A DNA stretch of 64,000 bases from CAZMNY01 sp964635375 (GTDB lineage: Bacteria > Planctomycetota > Planctomycetia > Pirellulales > Pirellulaceae), in contig CAZWOU010000013.1 of NCBI GenBank assembly GCA_964635375.1, forward strand, positions 5,774 through 69,773, given 5' to 3'. The notes under the pieces were generated by a model. It was not told where the DNA came from and did not search any database. It saw only the letters and a list, made by a program, of their open reading frames with translations. Shown piece after piece: positions 1-8,040 of this stretch. The number at the start of each line of letters is the position of its first letter. The stretch's first letter is position 1. The position numbers were made by a program, and so were the translations under genes.

Positions 1-2115
1 GGCCCTCATTTCCTCTGCTTTCTGCCGCAGCACATCCAGGTTGTCGCCGTAGATCTTGATTCCGACTTGAGCCTTGACGCCGGACAGCATGTGAGAGATC
101 AAGTGTTGAAGAGGCTGTTCGACTGAAACGTCGATGGCCTCAAACTCTTTCATGGCCTCGCGAATTTCCTGCAGCACCTCCTCCCGAGTCCGGTCGGTAT
201 CAGGGTCGAAGCTGATCAGCACCTCCGTTGTATTGACGCCCTCGGCGTGCTCGTCCAATTCAGCTCGGCCCGTTCGCCGAGAGAACGCCATCACGCCTTC
301 TATTGACTTCAACCGCTGCATCACCGATTCGGTGACTTCGTTCGACTTCTTCAGCGACACGCCAGGCCGCAAGATGACATTCAACTGGGCTACGCCTTCG
401 TTAAACGGAGGCAGGAACCCTCTCTGCAGCCGCGCCAGGCAGATTCCGGCAACCACGACGGCGATGCTGGCGAGCACCAAGATCGTGCGTGAGAATCGCA
501 AGCTGAAGGCGATCGCTCCCCCAGCCAGCCATTTGAGCAAGCGAAGTAGGGGACCGTCCTTTTCTCGATCCATGATGCGAGTCTCGCTCAGCAACCAGTA
601 GCACAACACCGGCGTCAGCGTCAACGAGACGAAGAGTGAGCTGACAATCGAGATGATGTAGGCAATCCCCAGCGGCGCGAATAGGCGGCCTTCCATTCCC
701 GACAGGAAGAACAGTGGCACGAAGACAATCACCACGATGAGCGTGCCGAAGACGATCGAGTTCCGTATCTCACAGCTGGCTTGAAACACGACCAGCAATG
801 AGTGTTTTGGATTAGCCGATTGGCGGTTCTCCTTGAGTCGACGGAAAATATTCTCCACGTCAACGATCGCGTCGTCCACCAACTCGCCAATGGCGACGGC
901 GATACCGCCGAGCGTCATCGTATTGATGGACAGATCCAACACCGTAAATACGATCGCAGTGACCGCGATTGAAAGTGGGATCGCCGTCAATGTGATGAAC
1001 GTCGTGCGAAGATTCAGCAGAAACAGAAAGAGTATCACGACGACGAGAATGCCGCCGTCACGAAGGGCTTCAATCACGTTCTCGATCGCTCGATCAATGA
1101 ACGACTTTTGTGAATACAGCTCAGGTTGGATTCGAATGTCCTTCGGCAAGGAAGCTTGAACGTCCTTGAGGGCTTTCATGATTTCGTCGGTGACTGCACG
1201 CGTATCGGCCTCCGGCTGCTTATTCACCGTCAGCACCACCGCCGGCCCGCCCGAGAATTGCCCGGAGTCGTTCTTAACGTAGGCCGAGCTGTCTCCGCGT
1301 TTTACTTGCGCCCCTTCCACGACGTCAGCCACTTGCGCCAACACCACCGGGCGCTGGTTGCGGACCGTGACGACAACCTTTTTCAGATCTTCCAGATTCT
1401 GAATGCGACCAATTGACCGGACCAGGAACTCTTTGGGACCCTGTTCGTCCAGATAACCGCCCGTGGCGTTCTGGTTGCTTTCCGCCACGGCGCGTTTTAC
1501 GTCGTGAAGCGTCACGCCGTACTTGAGTAACTCGTCTGGATTAACCAGCACCTGAAACTGCTTGCGGCCTCCGCCCATCGTAAAGACCTGTGAGACTCCG
1601 GGAATCGTGAGCAATCGCTGCCGCACAACCCAGTCCGCCAACCGGCGGACCTCAAGCGGCTTCGTCTTCCCACCTTCGCTCCACATGCCGATCATGACAA
1701 TCTGCCCCATAATGGAAGAGATTGGCGCGAGCTGCGGCTTGACGCCCTCAGGCATAGAATCTTGAACCAGCGCGAGTCGCTCCATGACAATTTGGCGATC
1801 ATTGTGAATGTCCGTCCCCCAATCGAACTCAACATAGATCACCGAGATGCCAACAGCTGACGAGCTTCGAACGGCTTCGACTCCATTCGCGCCGTTGATC
1901 GCAGATTCCAATGGGATCGAAATCAACGCTTCGACTTCCTCCGGCGCCATCCCGTGGGCCTCGGTCATGATGACGACCCGGGGTCGATTCAGATTCGGAA
2001 AGACGTCGATGTCCATCGTCAGCGCCGACCAAGTTCCACAGCCGATCAAGAACAGGGAAAAGGCGACGACGATCACGCGTTGGTGAAGCGAAAATCGGAT
2101 AATGGCGTTGAGCAT
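1..2115 (-). CDS. Heavy-metal RND efflux pump, CusA/CzcA type (partial, C-terminus outside window)
   Basis: The minus-strand frame is open from an ATG at 2115 to the left edge, so about 705 of the usual ~1,050 residues are visible. It is an inner-membrane proton-driven pump that would form the core of a tripartite metal export complex. I see the N-terminal membrane helix after MLNAIIRF, the porter domain with a GGRKQFQVLV segment, and the transmembrane helix carrying GELVDDAIVDVEN, the acidic stretch typical of heavy-metal RND pumps. The second porter half follows (FNEGVAQLNVILRPG). It is the last visible gene of an operon with the adaptor (54 bp upstream), a Cys/His-rich exported protein and a TolC-like protein. 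The substrate (Cu/Ag or Zn/Co/Cd) cannot be decided because the rest of the gene is missing. Confidence 0.93.
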   Translation of the reverse strand, partial: MLNAIIRFSLHQRVIVVAFSLFLIGCGTWSALTMDIDVFPNLNRPRVVIMTEAHGMAPEEVEALISIPLESAINGANGVEAVRSSSAVGISVIYVEFDWGTDIHNDRQIVMERLALVQDSMPEGVKPQLAPISSIMGQIVMIGMWSEGGKTKPLEVRRLADWVVRQRLLTIPGVSQVFTMGGGRKQFQVLVNPDELLKYGVTLHDVKRAVAESNQNATGGYLDEQGPKEFLVRSIGRIQNLEDLKKVVVTVRNQRPVVLAQVADVVEGAQVKRGDSSAYVKNDSGQFSGGPAVVLTVNKQPEADTRAVTDEIMKALKDVQASLPKDIRIQPELYSQKSFIDRAIENVIEALRDGGILVVVILFLFLLNLRTTFITLTAIPLSIAVTAIVFTVLDLSINTMTLGGIAVAIGELVDDAIVDVENIFRRLKENRQSANPKHSLLVVFQASCEIRNSIVFGTLIVVIVFVPLFFLSGMEGRLFAPLGIAYIISIVSSLFVSLTLTPVLCYWLLSETRIMDREKDGPLLRLLKWLAGGAIAFSLRFSRTILVLASIAVVVAGICLARLQRGFLPPFNEGVAQLNVILRPGVSLKKSNEVTESVMQRLKSIEGVMAFSRRTGRAELDEHAEGVNTTEVLISFDPDTDRTREEVLQEIREAMKEFEAIDVSVEQPLQHLISHMLSGVKAQVGIKIYGDNLDVLRQKAEEMRA

Positions 2116-2169
2116 GATCAGTTTCCTCAGTCGCGCTGCAACTATGGATTTGAGTGTTGTGCGGTCGCG

Positions 2170-3528
2170 TTAGTGAACGTGTCCGTGATGGGCGCCGCCT
2201 CCGCCCCCGCTCGCTCGTTTCTTCAACGCCATTTGGAGGTCATGGGCTGCGTTCGCGGCAATCGTGCTGCCGAGCAATCTCGCCTCTTTCTCAATAACGA
2301 CCGAATTGGCGTCACGGTACTCCTCATGGACCGCAACACGGTCGAAGTGATCGCCGTTCTGCTCGAAGACGTACGTCTCCAGGCCGTCCTTGGCGACCGC
2401 CTCGACGGGCAAGACGATGCGCTTGTCCCACTCTTGCACCGGCACTCGAAGCTGCATTCGCTGGCCCGGCTTGTACAACCAACTCACGAACCGGTGCCCC
2501 CCATCCTCGACGTCGCGAACAAGTTTGTTCGGCAAGCGGACATAGAAATGAAAGGCGCGGGAATTCGTTTCCACCGCGTCCGCCAGAAAGAAGACCTTCA
2601 GGTTCTCGATCGGATCTCGCGCTTCGCCGCCCGAAAACGTCGTCGCCGTGATCTCCCAACCTTGCTCCGCTAACTGCTGCAGCGATGCGATGTCCTGCTC
2701 AAACGCGCGGCCTTCAATGAACAACTCGTGATGGTCGGCCAACACGCACAGGCGACTGCCCGCATCGACGTATTGCCCCGGTTTGACAGCCAGGTCCTGG
2801 ACATGAAACGGGTGATCCGGCTCCCCCTGATGGCCGTCGGGCGGAAGGGGCGGAGCGACAACGGTCATGCCCTGCAGTAGCTTTCGCTCGCTAACGATGC
2901 GATCGACTTGCTCTCGCGAGAGTCCGTGCAACTCCAGACTCTGACGCTGTGCGTTGATGATGGCTTCCAACTTCTGTTGTTCATATTCTCTTTCCCGAAC
3001 CGTTTTGCCCGCGATCGCTCCGGGTAACTTGATGGACGTGAGACGCTTGATCTCGCGGTTGATCACATCGACCTCCACCGCGCTGCGAAGAAGCTCGCTT
3101 TGAGCGCTGACGAGCTCTTCGTGGGTCAATCGCAAATCGAATAGTGGTTCGCCGGGCGCCACGGCCGCGCCTTGCACCGGGTAGACTCGAGTGACTTGTC
3201 CACCCAATGGCGCCGTCACTTCAAGTTGCGATCTCCCCGGCCGTTCCACAACCAACGCGGGCATCGAAACCGTCTTGACGAACGTACTCAGCTCAACCTG
3301 CATGGTCCTCAGGCGAATGTTCTTCCTGGCCTGCTCCGAAAGCTGGACTGCGCTGGCTGGGCCCGATGGGGAATCCTCCGCCTGCTTCTCAGCGTCCGCC
3401 GGCTGCAGCAGAATAGATACGAATCGCTGGGCGCCGGGCAGCCAACGCGAGCGGAACGCGAACGCCGCGACACCGACGACGACGACGAGGCAAGCAATGA
3501 CACTCCACTTGATGATCTGGGCCTTCAT
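2170..3528 (-). CDS. Efflux RND periplasmic adaptor (HlyD/CusB family)
   Basis: 452 residues from the ATG at 3528; the frame is open further upstream, but this start places a clean membrane anchor (WSVIACLVVVVGVAAFAF) at residues ~7-25. A lipoyl/barrel-sandwich half begins around residue 105 (TAPLGGQVTRVYPVQGAAVA), followed by an alpha-helical hairpin, the second lipoyl half and a beta-barrel. It would bridge the inner-membrane pump and the outer-membrane channel in the periplasm. The extreme C-terminus is a glycine run ending in AHHGHVH, a possible metal-binding tail that fits metal efflux. The pump starts 54 bp downstream, and the His/Cys protein lies about 180 bp upstream on the same strand. 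Confidence 0.92.
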   Translation of the reverse strand: MKAQIIKWSVIACLVVVVGVAAFAFRSRWLPGAQRFVSILLQPADAEKQAEDSPSGPASAVQLSEQARKNIRLRTMQVELSTFVKTVSMPALVVERPGRSQLEVTAPLGGQVTRVYPVQGAAVAPGEPLFDLRLTHEELVSAQSELLRSAVEVDVINREIKRLTSIKLPGAIAGKTVREREYEQQKLEAIINAQRQSLELHGLSREQVDRIVSERKLLQGMTVVAPPLPPDGHQGEPDHPFHVQDLAVKPGQYVDAGSRLCVLADHHELFIEGRAFEQDIASLQQLAEQGWEITATTFSGGEARDPIENLKVFFLADAVETNSRAFHFYVRLPNKLVRDVEDGGHRFVSWLYKPGQRMQLRVPVQEWDKRIVLPVEAVAKDGLETYVFEQNGDHFDRVAVHEEYRDANSVVIEKEARLLGSTIAANAAHDLQMALKKRASGGGGGAHHGHVH

Positions 3529-3705
3529 AGCGATACACTCGTTTCCGAAAGTCACCGTATGGTGGACTGGAGTTTTGGGATTCGATCCAAGCCGGACCAT
3601 CACCCATCTACAGCCAGATACAACGCTTCCCAATGCCGATATGCGCGCACGGGCTTACGCCCGAACATGGGAGGGACTGAAAGCGACAAAGAGGGCGTCG
3701 CAGGA

Positions 3706-4185
3706 CTAGATCAAGAGCGCGCAGTGAAGCAGCGGCAATTTGAGTTCGGGCGAATGCACTCGCTCCAACCACCTTCGTTCGGCGCCACGAAAGATGTCTG
3801 CCGGGAACATCACCGGCTCAGCCAAGCTGCCGAGCAACCCAGCCACCTTGAAACTACCGCGCTCGGAAAAACTGCCCGCTGAAAACTGACAGGCGTCCCC
3901 ATCGCAACGATGGCTTCCGTGAGGACCAGTTGCGTCTCCCGACGCCGGCTTGGCCCACTCGCTCATTGTCTGGTCGCTCGTTGTCTGCTGGTTGCTCGTT
4001 GTCTGGTTGCCGGTTGTCTGCTGGTCGCTCAACCCTTCGTGGTGATGGCAGCCGCACTCGCTTGCTTTGGGCGAGGGCGTTTCACAGCAGCCCTCTGCGC
4101 AGGCATGGGCGTGGTGCAAACAACAACCGAGTGTTGCGTGCAACAGCACCATCAAAGCCAAGCAGTGGGTTAACGCTGAGGTCAT
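3706..4185 (-). CDS. Small exported Cys/His-rich protein of the metal efflux operon
   Basis: 159 residues from the ATG at 4185, which gives a signal peptide (LTHCLALMVLLHATLGCC). The mature N-terminus is dense in metal ligands: CCLHHAHACAEGCC, then CGCHHHEG. A low-complexity Gln/Thr/Asn segment follows (QQTTGNQTTSNQQTTSDQT), encoded by an internal DNA repeat, then a second Cys/His patch (HGSHRCDGDACQF). I do not recognise a named family. Its position between the TolC-like gene and the adaptor suggests a periplasmic or surface metal-binding accessory, analogous in role but not by visible homology to small chaperones such as CusF. The upstream extension of the frame (to 4284) is also Cys-rich, but the 4185 start is preferred because of the signal peptide. 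Confidence 0.7.
   Translation of the reverse strand: MTSALTHCLALMVLLHATLGCCLHHAHACAEGCCETPSPKASECGCHHHEGLSDQQTTGNQTTSNQQTTSDQTMSEWAKPASGDATGPHGSHRCDGDACQFSAGSFSERGSFKVAGLLGSLAEPVMFPADIFRGAERRWLERVHSPELKLPLLHCALLI
3961..4035. repeat. In-gene short repeat, about 2 x 33 bp
   Basis: Variants of an element containing ttgtctg recur with alternating 15- and 18-bp spacing, giving a 33-bp higher-order unit present twice. The period is a multiple of three and encodes the QTT/SNQ/SDQT segment of the small exported protein. Confidence 0.75.
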
Positions 4186-4237
4186 CGTGGATCTTATCGT
4201 GCAGAAAATGTTGGGAACCTGCCGCCGCGCCGTTGAA

Positions 4238-4262
4238 GCAGTGCAACAGAGTGTAGCACTGC
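4238..4262. promoter_or_regulatory. Inverted repeat upstream of the Cys/His gene, possible operator
   Basis: GCAGTGC (4238-4244) and GCACTGC (4256-4262) are perfect 7-bp arms around an 11-bp spacer, 53 bp upstream of the chosen start of the Cys/His gene, in a 235-bp gap that otherwise shows nothing. A dyad here could be an operator for a metal regulator or a simple hairpin. No regulator gene is visible nearby. Confidence 0.35.
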
Positions 4263-4420
4263 AACGCGTGCAAGCGAACGGCAATGGAATCCGACTATTC
4301 GTTTAATCGACAAACGCTGCAGAATGTTACATCAGACTGCGCGGCAGAGAGTATTTTTGGCGACAATCGTCAGAAGGCAAGCAGAATATGCCGATCTTGC
4401 CGGGAAAGCAGGACGATAGG

Positions 4421-5935
4421 TCAAGGCTTGCTGGACAGCAACATCCCCTCGATCTCCATCTGAGCGACCCAGAGATCGCCTAGCGAGTCGAGGTAGTTCA
4501 GGCGGGCCTCAAACAGAGTGCGCTGCGCGGACAGTAGGTCGAGGATGCTGAATTCCTCGATTTCATAACCTGCTCGAATCAGTTCGATCGTTTTCTTCGA
4601 CGTCTCAATCATGCCGTCTTTTCGCACGAACTGGGCAGCTCGGTTTCGAGCCGCATCGTATTGCTGGAAGACGCTTGCGAGCCGCGTTTGCAACTCGAGT
4701 CGCAGACGGTCCACTGCCATGTGGGCAGCCGAGACCTCCGCATGGGCCCCGCGAATCGCGCCCTCGTTCCGATTGCGAATGGGGATGGGCATGCTGACTT
4801 GGATGTTTCCATTTGCGCCGCCGGCGCCGCGGTCGTCTTGAATGACGGCTTGAATATCGACATCGGGGATCGCATCGGCGTGGGCCCTTTCCAGGGCCCA
4901 TTCGGCAACCTCCACTCTCGCAGCTGCCGCCGCCATTTCTGGGCTCTCGCTAAGAATCTTGTGCAGAGTTTGATCCCAGTCAATCGATTCGCCATCGGTA
5001 TCCAGTTGGCCTTTGACTCGACTCAGCAGCAGTTCCGGCATGCCAATGATGGCCGACATGCGTCGTTTGGCTTCGAGCAACTGGCTTGAGGCTTTGTATT
5101 GGACGAGCCGCGCGGAATCGGCGGCGACTTTTGCCCGCAACGGGTCGGCTTCGCTCACTTCCTCGCCAACGAACAAGGAATGCGCCACGGCTGCGGCACG
5201 TTCGCTTAGTGTGACGAGTTCGCTGGCAACTTTCTCTCGCTGCTGTGCGACGAGCATACGATAGTAGGCAATTCGCACATCCGTAAGGAGACGCAGGCGA
5301 GTTGCCTGCACGCCCTGTTGAGCGACCTCGGTTTCCCAAGAAGCAACTTCTCGGCCCAATTGAAGTTTGTCTCCGCGAATAATCTTCTGGCCGAAATAGA
5401 TCCCTTGTTGCTCGGCGACGCCGCCACTTCCCAGCTGTTGTCCTGAGTAACCAAGAGTTGGATTGGGAGGCAAACCAGCCTGCCACCAATGGCCGTCGGC
5501 CGCATCAACGAGCGCGAGCTGTTCGGCCAGGGCAGGGCTGTTTTGCAGGGCAAGCCCTTCGAGATCGAGCAGCCCCAGGCTCTCAGGCATAGGCGTTGCA
5601 AGCGGCGCGGCAGTTTCGGCCGGACGAACCGTTCCGTCTGCCTCAGCCGCCTCATCAGCCGCCTCATCAAGCGAGGATTGATAGGAGACTGCCTGAATCA
5701 GGCTATTGACCTCTGCCTCTTGGCTCGACTTCTCGGCGTTGGTTCGAACCGGCGGTGGAGCGTCGCCCCAAGGTTTGGGCGAGTCGAACCGAGGCTCGGT
5801 CGACTGGCAGCCGGTGAGGACCGCGATAGACAGCAGGGCGACCGCAAAACCCCATAGCGCACGGCTCGCGGAGGGTCGCGCGACAAGCCCTCCGCAAGAC
5901 GGGGGCGTTCGTTGAATCAGGTTCTCAGTTGGCAT
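4421..5935 (-). CDS. TolC-family outer-membrane efflux lipoprotein
   Basis: About 504 residues from the ATG at 5935; the frame also allows an ATG at 5974. A lipobox (SIAVLTGC, Cys at residue ~43) follows a hydrophobic stretch, so the mature protein is probably lipidated. Two outer-membrane-efflux repeats are recognisable: one starts near LGLLDLEGLALQNSPALAEQ, the other near PEMAAAAARVEVAEWALERA, each with long Ala/Gln-rich helices expected of a trimeric channel. It would be the outer channel of the RND complex encoded downstream. An Ala/Glu/Asp-rich linker after the lipid anchor carries a 12-bp in-frame DNA repeat (near 5650-5673). It is the first gene of the minus-strand operon, separated by 235 bp from the next one. 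Confidence 0.92.
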   Translation of the reverse strand: MPTENLIQRTPPSCGGLVARPSASRALWGFAVALLSIAVLTGCQSTEPRFDSPKPWGDAPPPVRTNAEKSSQEAEVNSLIQAVSYQSSLDEAADEAAEADGTVRPAETAAPLATPMPESLGLLDLEGLALQNSPALAEQLALVDAADGHWWQAGLPPNPTLGYSGQQLGSGGVAEQQGIYFGQKIIRGDKLQLGREVASWETEVAQQGVQATRLRLLTDVRIAYYRMLVAQQREKVASELVTLSERAAAVAHSLFVGEEVSEADPLRAKVAADSARLVQYKASSQLLEAKRRMSAIIGMPELLLSRVKGQLDTDGESIDWDQTLHKILSESPEMAAAAARVEVAEWALERAHADAIPDVDIQAVIQDDRGAGGANGNIQVSMPIPIRNRNEGAIRGAHAEVSAAHMAVDRLRLELQTRLASVFQQYDAARNRAAQFVRKDGMIETSKKTIELIRAGYEIEEFSILDLLSAQRTLFEARLNYLDSLGDLWVAQMEIEGMLLSSKP

Positions 5936-6321
5936 TGCCCGCCTTCCAACAAGACTCCCATAAGCAAGGCCCATCTCACGACACGTTGGGCTTGCAGGAG
6001 TCTTGACGATCCAATTGACTTCGCCCTTTTGATGGAGGCAGGGAGTCCTCGCAGTTACTCTGTATCGGTTGTTCCGGTATTGAGGCTTGATCTGATTGTG
6101 CAGCCAGACAACCTTAGGGTCCGACGACCGTCTGCATGGAATCGGAAATCGCTCTCGAAAGAGGCCAGGAAGGGCGGAGTCGCCGAGCCGAACGGTGGAC
6201 CTAAGTCCTGTATTGACAACGTCTTATAGTCCTGTGGTTGTTGGGAATAGGCTCGCGGGTAGAATCGTCGGATGTACCGACCAACTCGACCAACTCCTTT
6301 GCCCAATTGAGGCGGTGCCCC
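5936..6321. other. Divergent intergenic region, 386 bp
   Basis: This region lies between the leftward efflux operon and the rightward Na/Pi gene and should hold both promoters. I see no convincing sigma-70 pair, RNA gene or repeat in it. Small open frames here have no protein-like features. Confidence 0.5.
6309..6312 (+). promoter_or_regulatory. Shine-Dalgarno GAGG favouring a TTG start
   Basis: GAGG lies 9 bp before the TTG at 6322. This supports that codon over the ATG at 6340 as start of the Na/Pi transporter gene. Confidence 0.5.
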
Positions 6322-8001
6322 TTGGACTTTGCAGCATTGATGACGCTAGTTTTCGGCCTTGTCGGCGGACTTGGCCTTTTCCTGCTTGGCATGAAGAACA
6401 TGTCCGAGGGGATGCAGGCGGTGGCCGGCAACAGCTTGCGCCGCATGATCAGTGCGGTAACCAACAATCGGTTCATGGCCATTGGCGTGGGCACGGTGGT
6501 AACGGGTCTCGTGCAATCGAGTTCGATCACGACCGTGATGGTAGTTGGCTTCGTCAACAGCGGGCTCATGGAACTGGTTCAGGGAATTGGCGTCATCATG
6601 GGCGCCAACATTGGAACGACGATCACGGGCTGGTTCTTGGCCCTCAAGATCGGCAAGTATGGTCTTCCCCTACTTGGCCTGGGCGCCTTCACCTACCTGT
6701 TCTCAAAAGGCGACCGCCTCCGATTTTGGGCCATGATTTTTATGGGCGTGGGGATGGTGTTCGTCGGCTTGACGTTCATGAAAGAGGCATGCGGCGCCAT
6801 CAAAGAACTGGATGACTTCGAGGCATGGTTCCACCGTTTCGACGCCAGTACGTACCTGGGCGTGTTGCAATGCGCCATGGCGGGGTGCGTCCTGACGATG
6901 CTGGTGCAGTCGTCATCGGCCACGCTTGGCATCACGATGTCGCTCGCCCTGCAAGGGATCATTAGCTATGAAACTGCGGCCGCATTGGTGCTTGGGGAGA
7001 ACATTGGGACGACCGTCACTGCCATTCTAGCGTCGCTTGGGGCAACAACCGTAGCTCGGCGAGCCGCCTATTTTCACGCGATCTTCAATCTCGCGGGCGT
7101 GCTTTGGATTACGGCCATTTTTGGATGGTACGTGCAATTGGTGCCCTGGCTGATCGGCGTCGAGACAATCCAGGTGGGCGGAATCACGACGGTAGCGCCG
7201 GAAAACACATCTCCCGCCATCGCTGCGGTGCACACGATTTTCAACGTCATCAACACGCTTCTATTCATACCGCTCATGCCGCTCTGCGTTCAGCTACTCA
7301 ACCGTGCTGTTCCATCCAAGGAATTCAAGGAGAAGCCTCGTCTAACCGATCTCGACATTCGCATCCTGGAAACGCCGCTGATGGCGATCGAGCAGTCTCG
7401 GGTCGAAATTGGGAAGATGGGCGAAGGTTGCGCAAAGATGCTCGGCTGGCTCGATGAACTGCTTCAGGAAGACGAGCCCGACAAGAAGCTTGGCGACCGC
7501 CTCAAGCATCGCGAACAAGTGCTGGACGTGATGCAGGATGAAATCTCCGAGTACGTCACGAATCTCTTGGCTGGCAACGTTCCCCACTCGGTCGCTGACG
7601 AAGCCAGGCTGCAAATCCGCATGGCGGACGAATACGAGTCGGTCAGCGACTACATCGCCAACCTCGACAACTTCGATCGCAAGTTGCGCCGTGACGGCCA
7701 CCGCTTTACGGAAGAGCAGCGGAAGGACTTGGGAAAACTGAACGGACACGTTACCGAATACGTCACAGCAGTCAACGAAGCTTTGGCGCAAGACAATCGC
7801 AACGTGCTCATCAAGACCGAGGCGGTGTCGAAACGGATCAAGAACGAAGTCAAGCAACTCCGCCGCAAACACCTTGACGACCTTTCGAGCGGCCTCATTG
7901 CTCCACTCGTCAGCGTCGCTTTTCTGGCATCGCTAAACGCCTATTCTCGAGTCCGCGACCACACTCACAACATTGCCGAGGCCGTGTCGGGAGAAAAATA
8001 G
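6322..8001 (+). CDS. Na/Pi cotransporter family protein with PhoU-like tail
   Basis: 559 residues if it starts at the TTG at 6322 (Shine-Dalgarno GAGG 9 bp upstream); the ATG at 6340 would remove six residues. The membrane half opens with GLVGGLGLFLLGMKNMSEG and has the two inverted Na/Pi signature repeats, GLVQSSSITTVMVVGF and LVQSSSATLGITMSLA. The family imports phosphate or related anions with sodium through the inner membrane. From about residue 360 the chain becomes soluble and helical (SRVEIGKMGEGCAKML onward), matching the PhoU-like domain fused to many bacterial members. It is a single gene, convergent with the FG-GAP gene 39 bp downstream. Confidence 0.92.
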   Translation: MDFAALMTLVFGLVGGLGLFLLGMKNMSEGMQAVAGNSLRRMISAVTNNRFMAIGVGTVVTGLVQSSSITTVMVVGFVNSGLMELVQGIGVIMGANIGTTITGWFLALKIGKYGLPLLGLGAFTYLFSKGDRLRFWAMIFMGVGMVFVGLTFMKEACGAIKELDDFEAWFHRFDASTYLGVLQCAMAGCVLTMLVQSSSATLGITMSLALQGIISYETAAALVLGENIGTTVTAILASLGATTVARRAAYFHAIFNLAGVLWITAIFGWYVQLVPWLIGVETIQVGGITTVAPENTSPAIAAVHTIFNVINTLLFIPLMPLCVQLLNRAVPSKEFKEKPRLTDLDIRILETPLMAIEQSRVEIGKMGEGCAKMLGWLDELLQEDEPDKKLGDRLKHREQVLDVMQDEISEYVTNLLAGNVPHSVADEARLQIRMADEYESVSDYIANLDNFDRKLRRDGHRFTEEQRKDLGKLNGHVTEYVTAVNEALAQDNRNVLIKTEAVSKRIKNEVKQLRRKHLDDLSSGLIAPLVSVAFLASLNAYSRVRDHTHNIAEAVSGEK

Positions 8002-8040
8002 GCTGGAAACGCGGGACCCATCCTGTGTTGTAGTCGACGA

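Noticed and set aside
4067..4306. Forward open frame in the gap before the TolC-like gene
   Set aside because: It runs over the start of the Cys/His gene in antisense and has no supporting features.
6207..6228. TTGACA followed by TATAGT as promoter of the Na/Pi gene
   Set aside because: Only 6 bp separates the elements; sigma-70 needs about 17.
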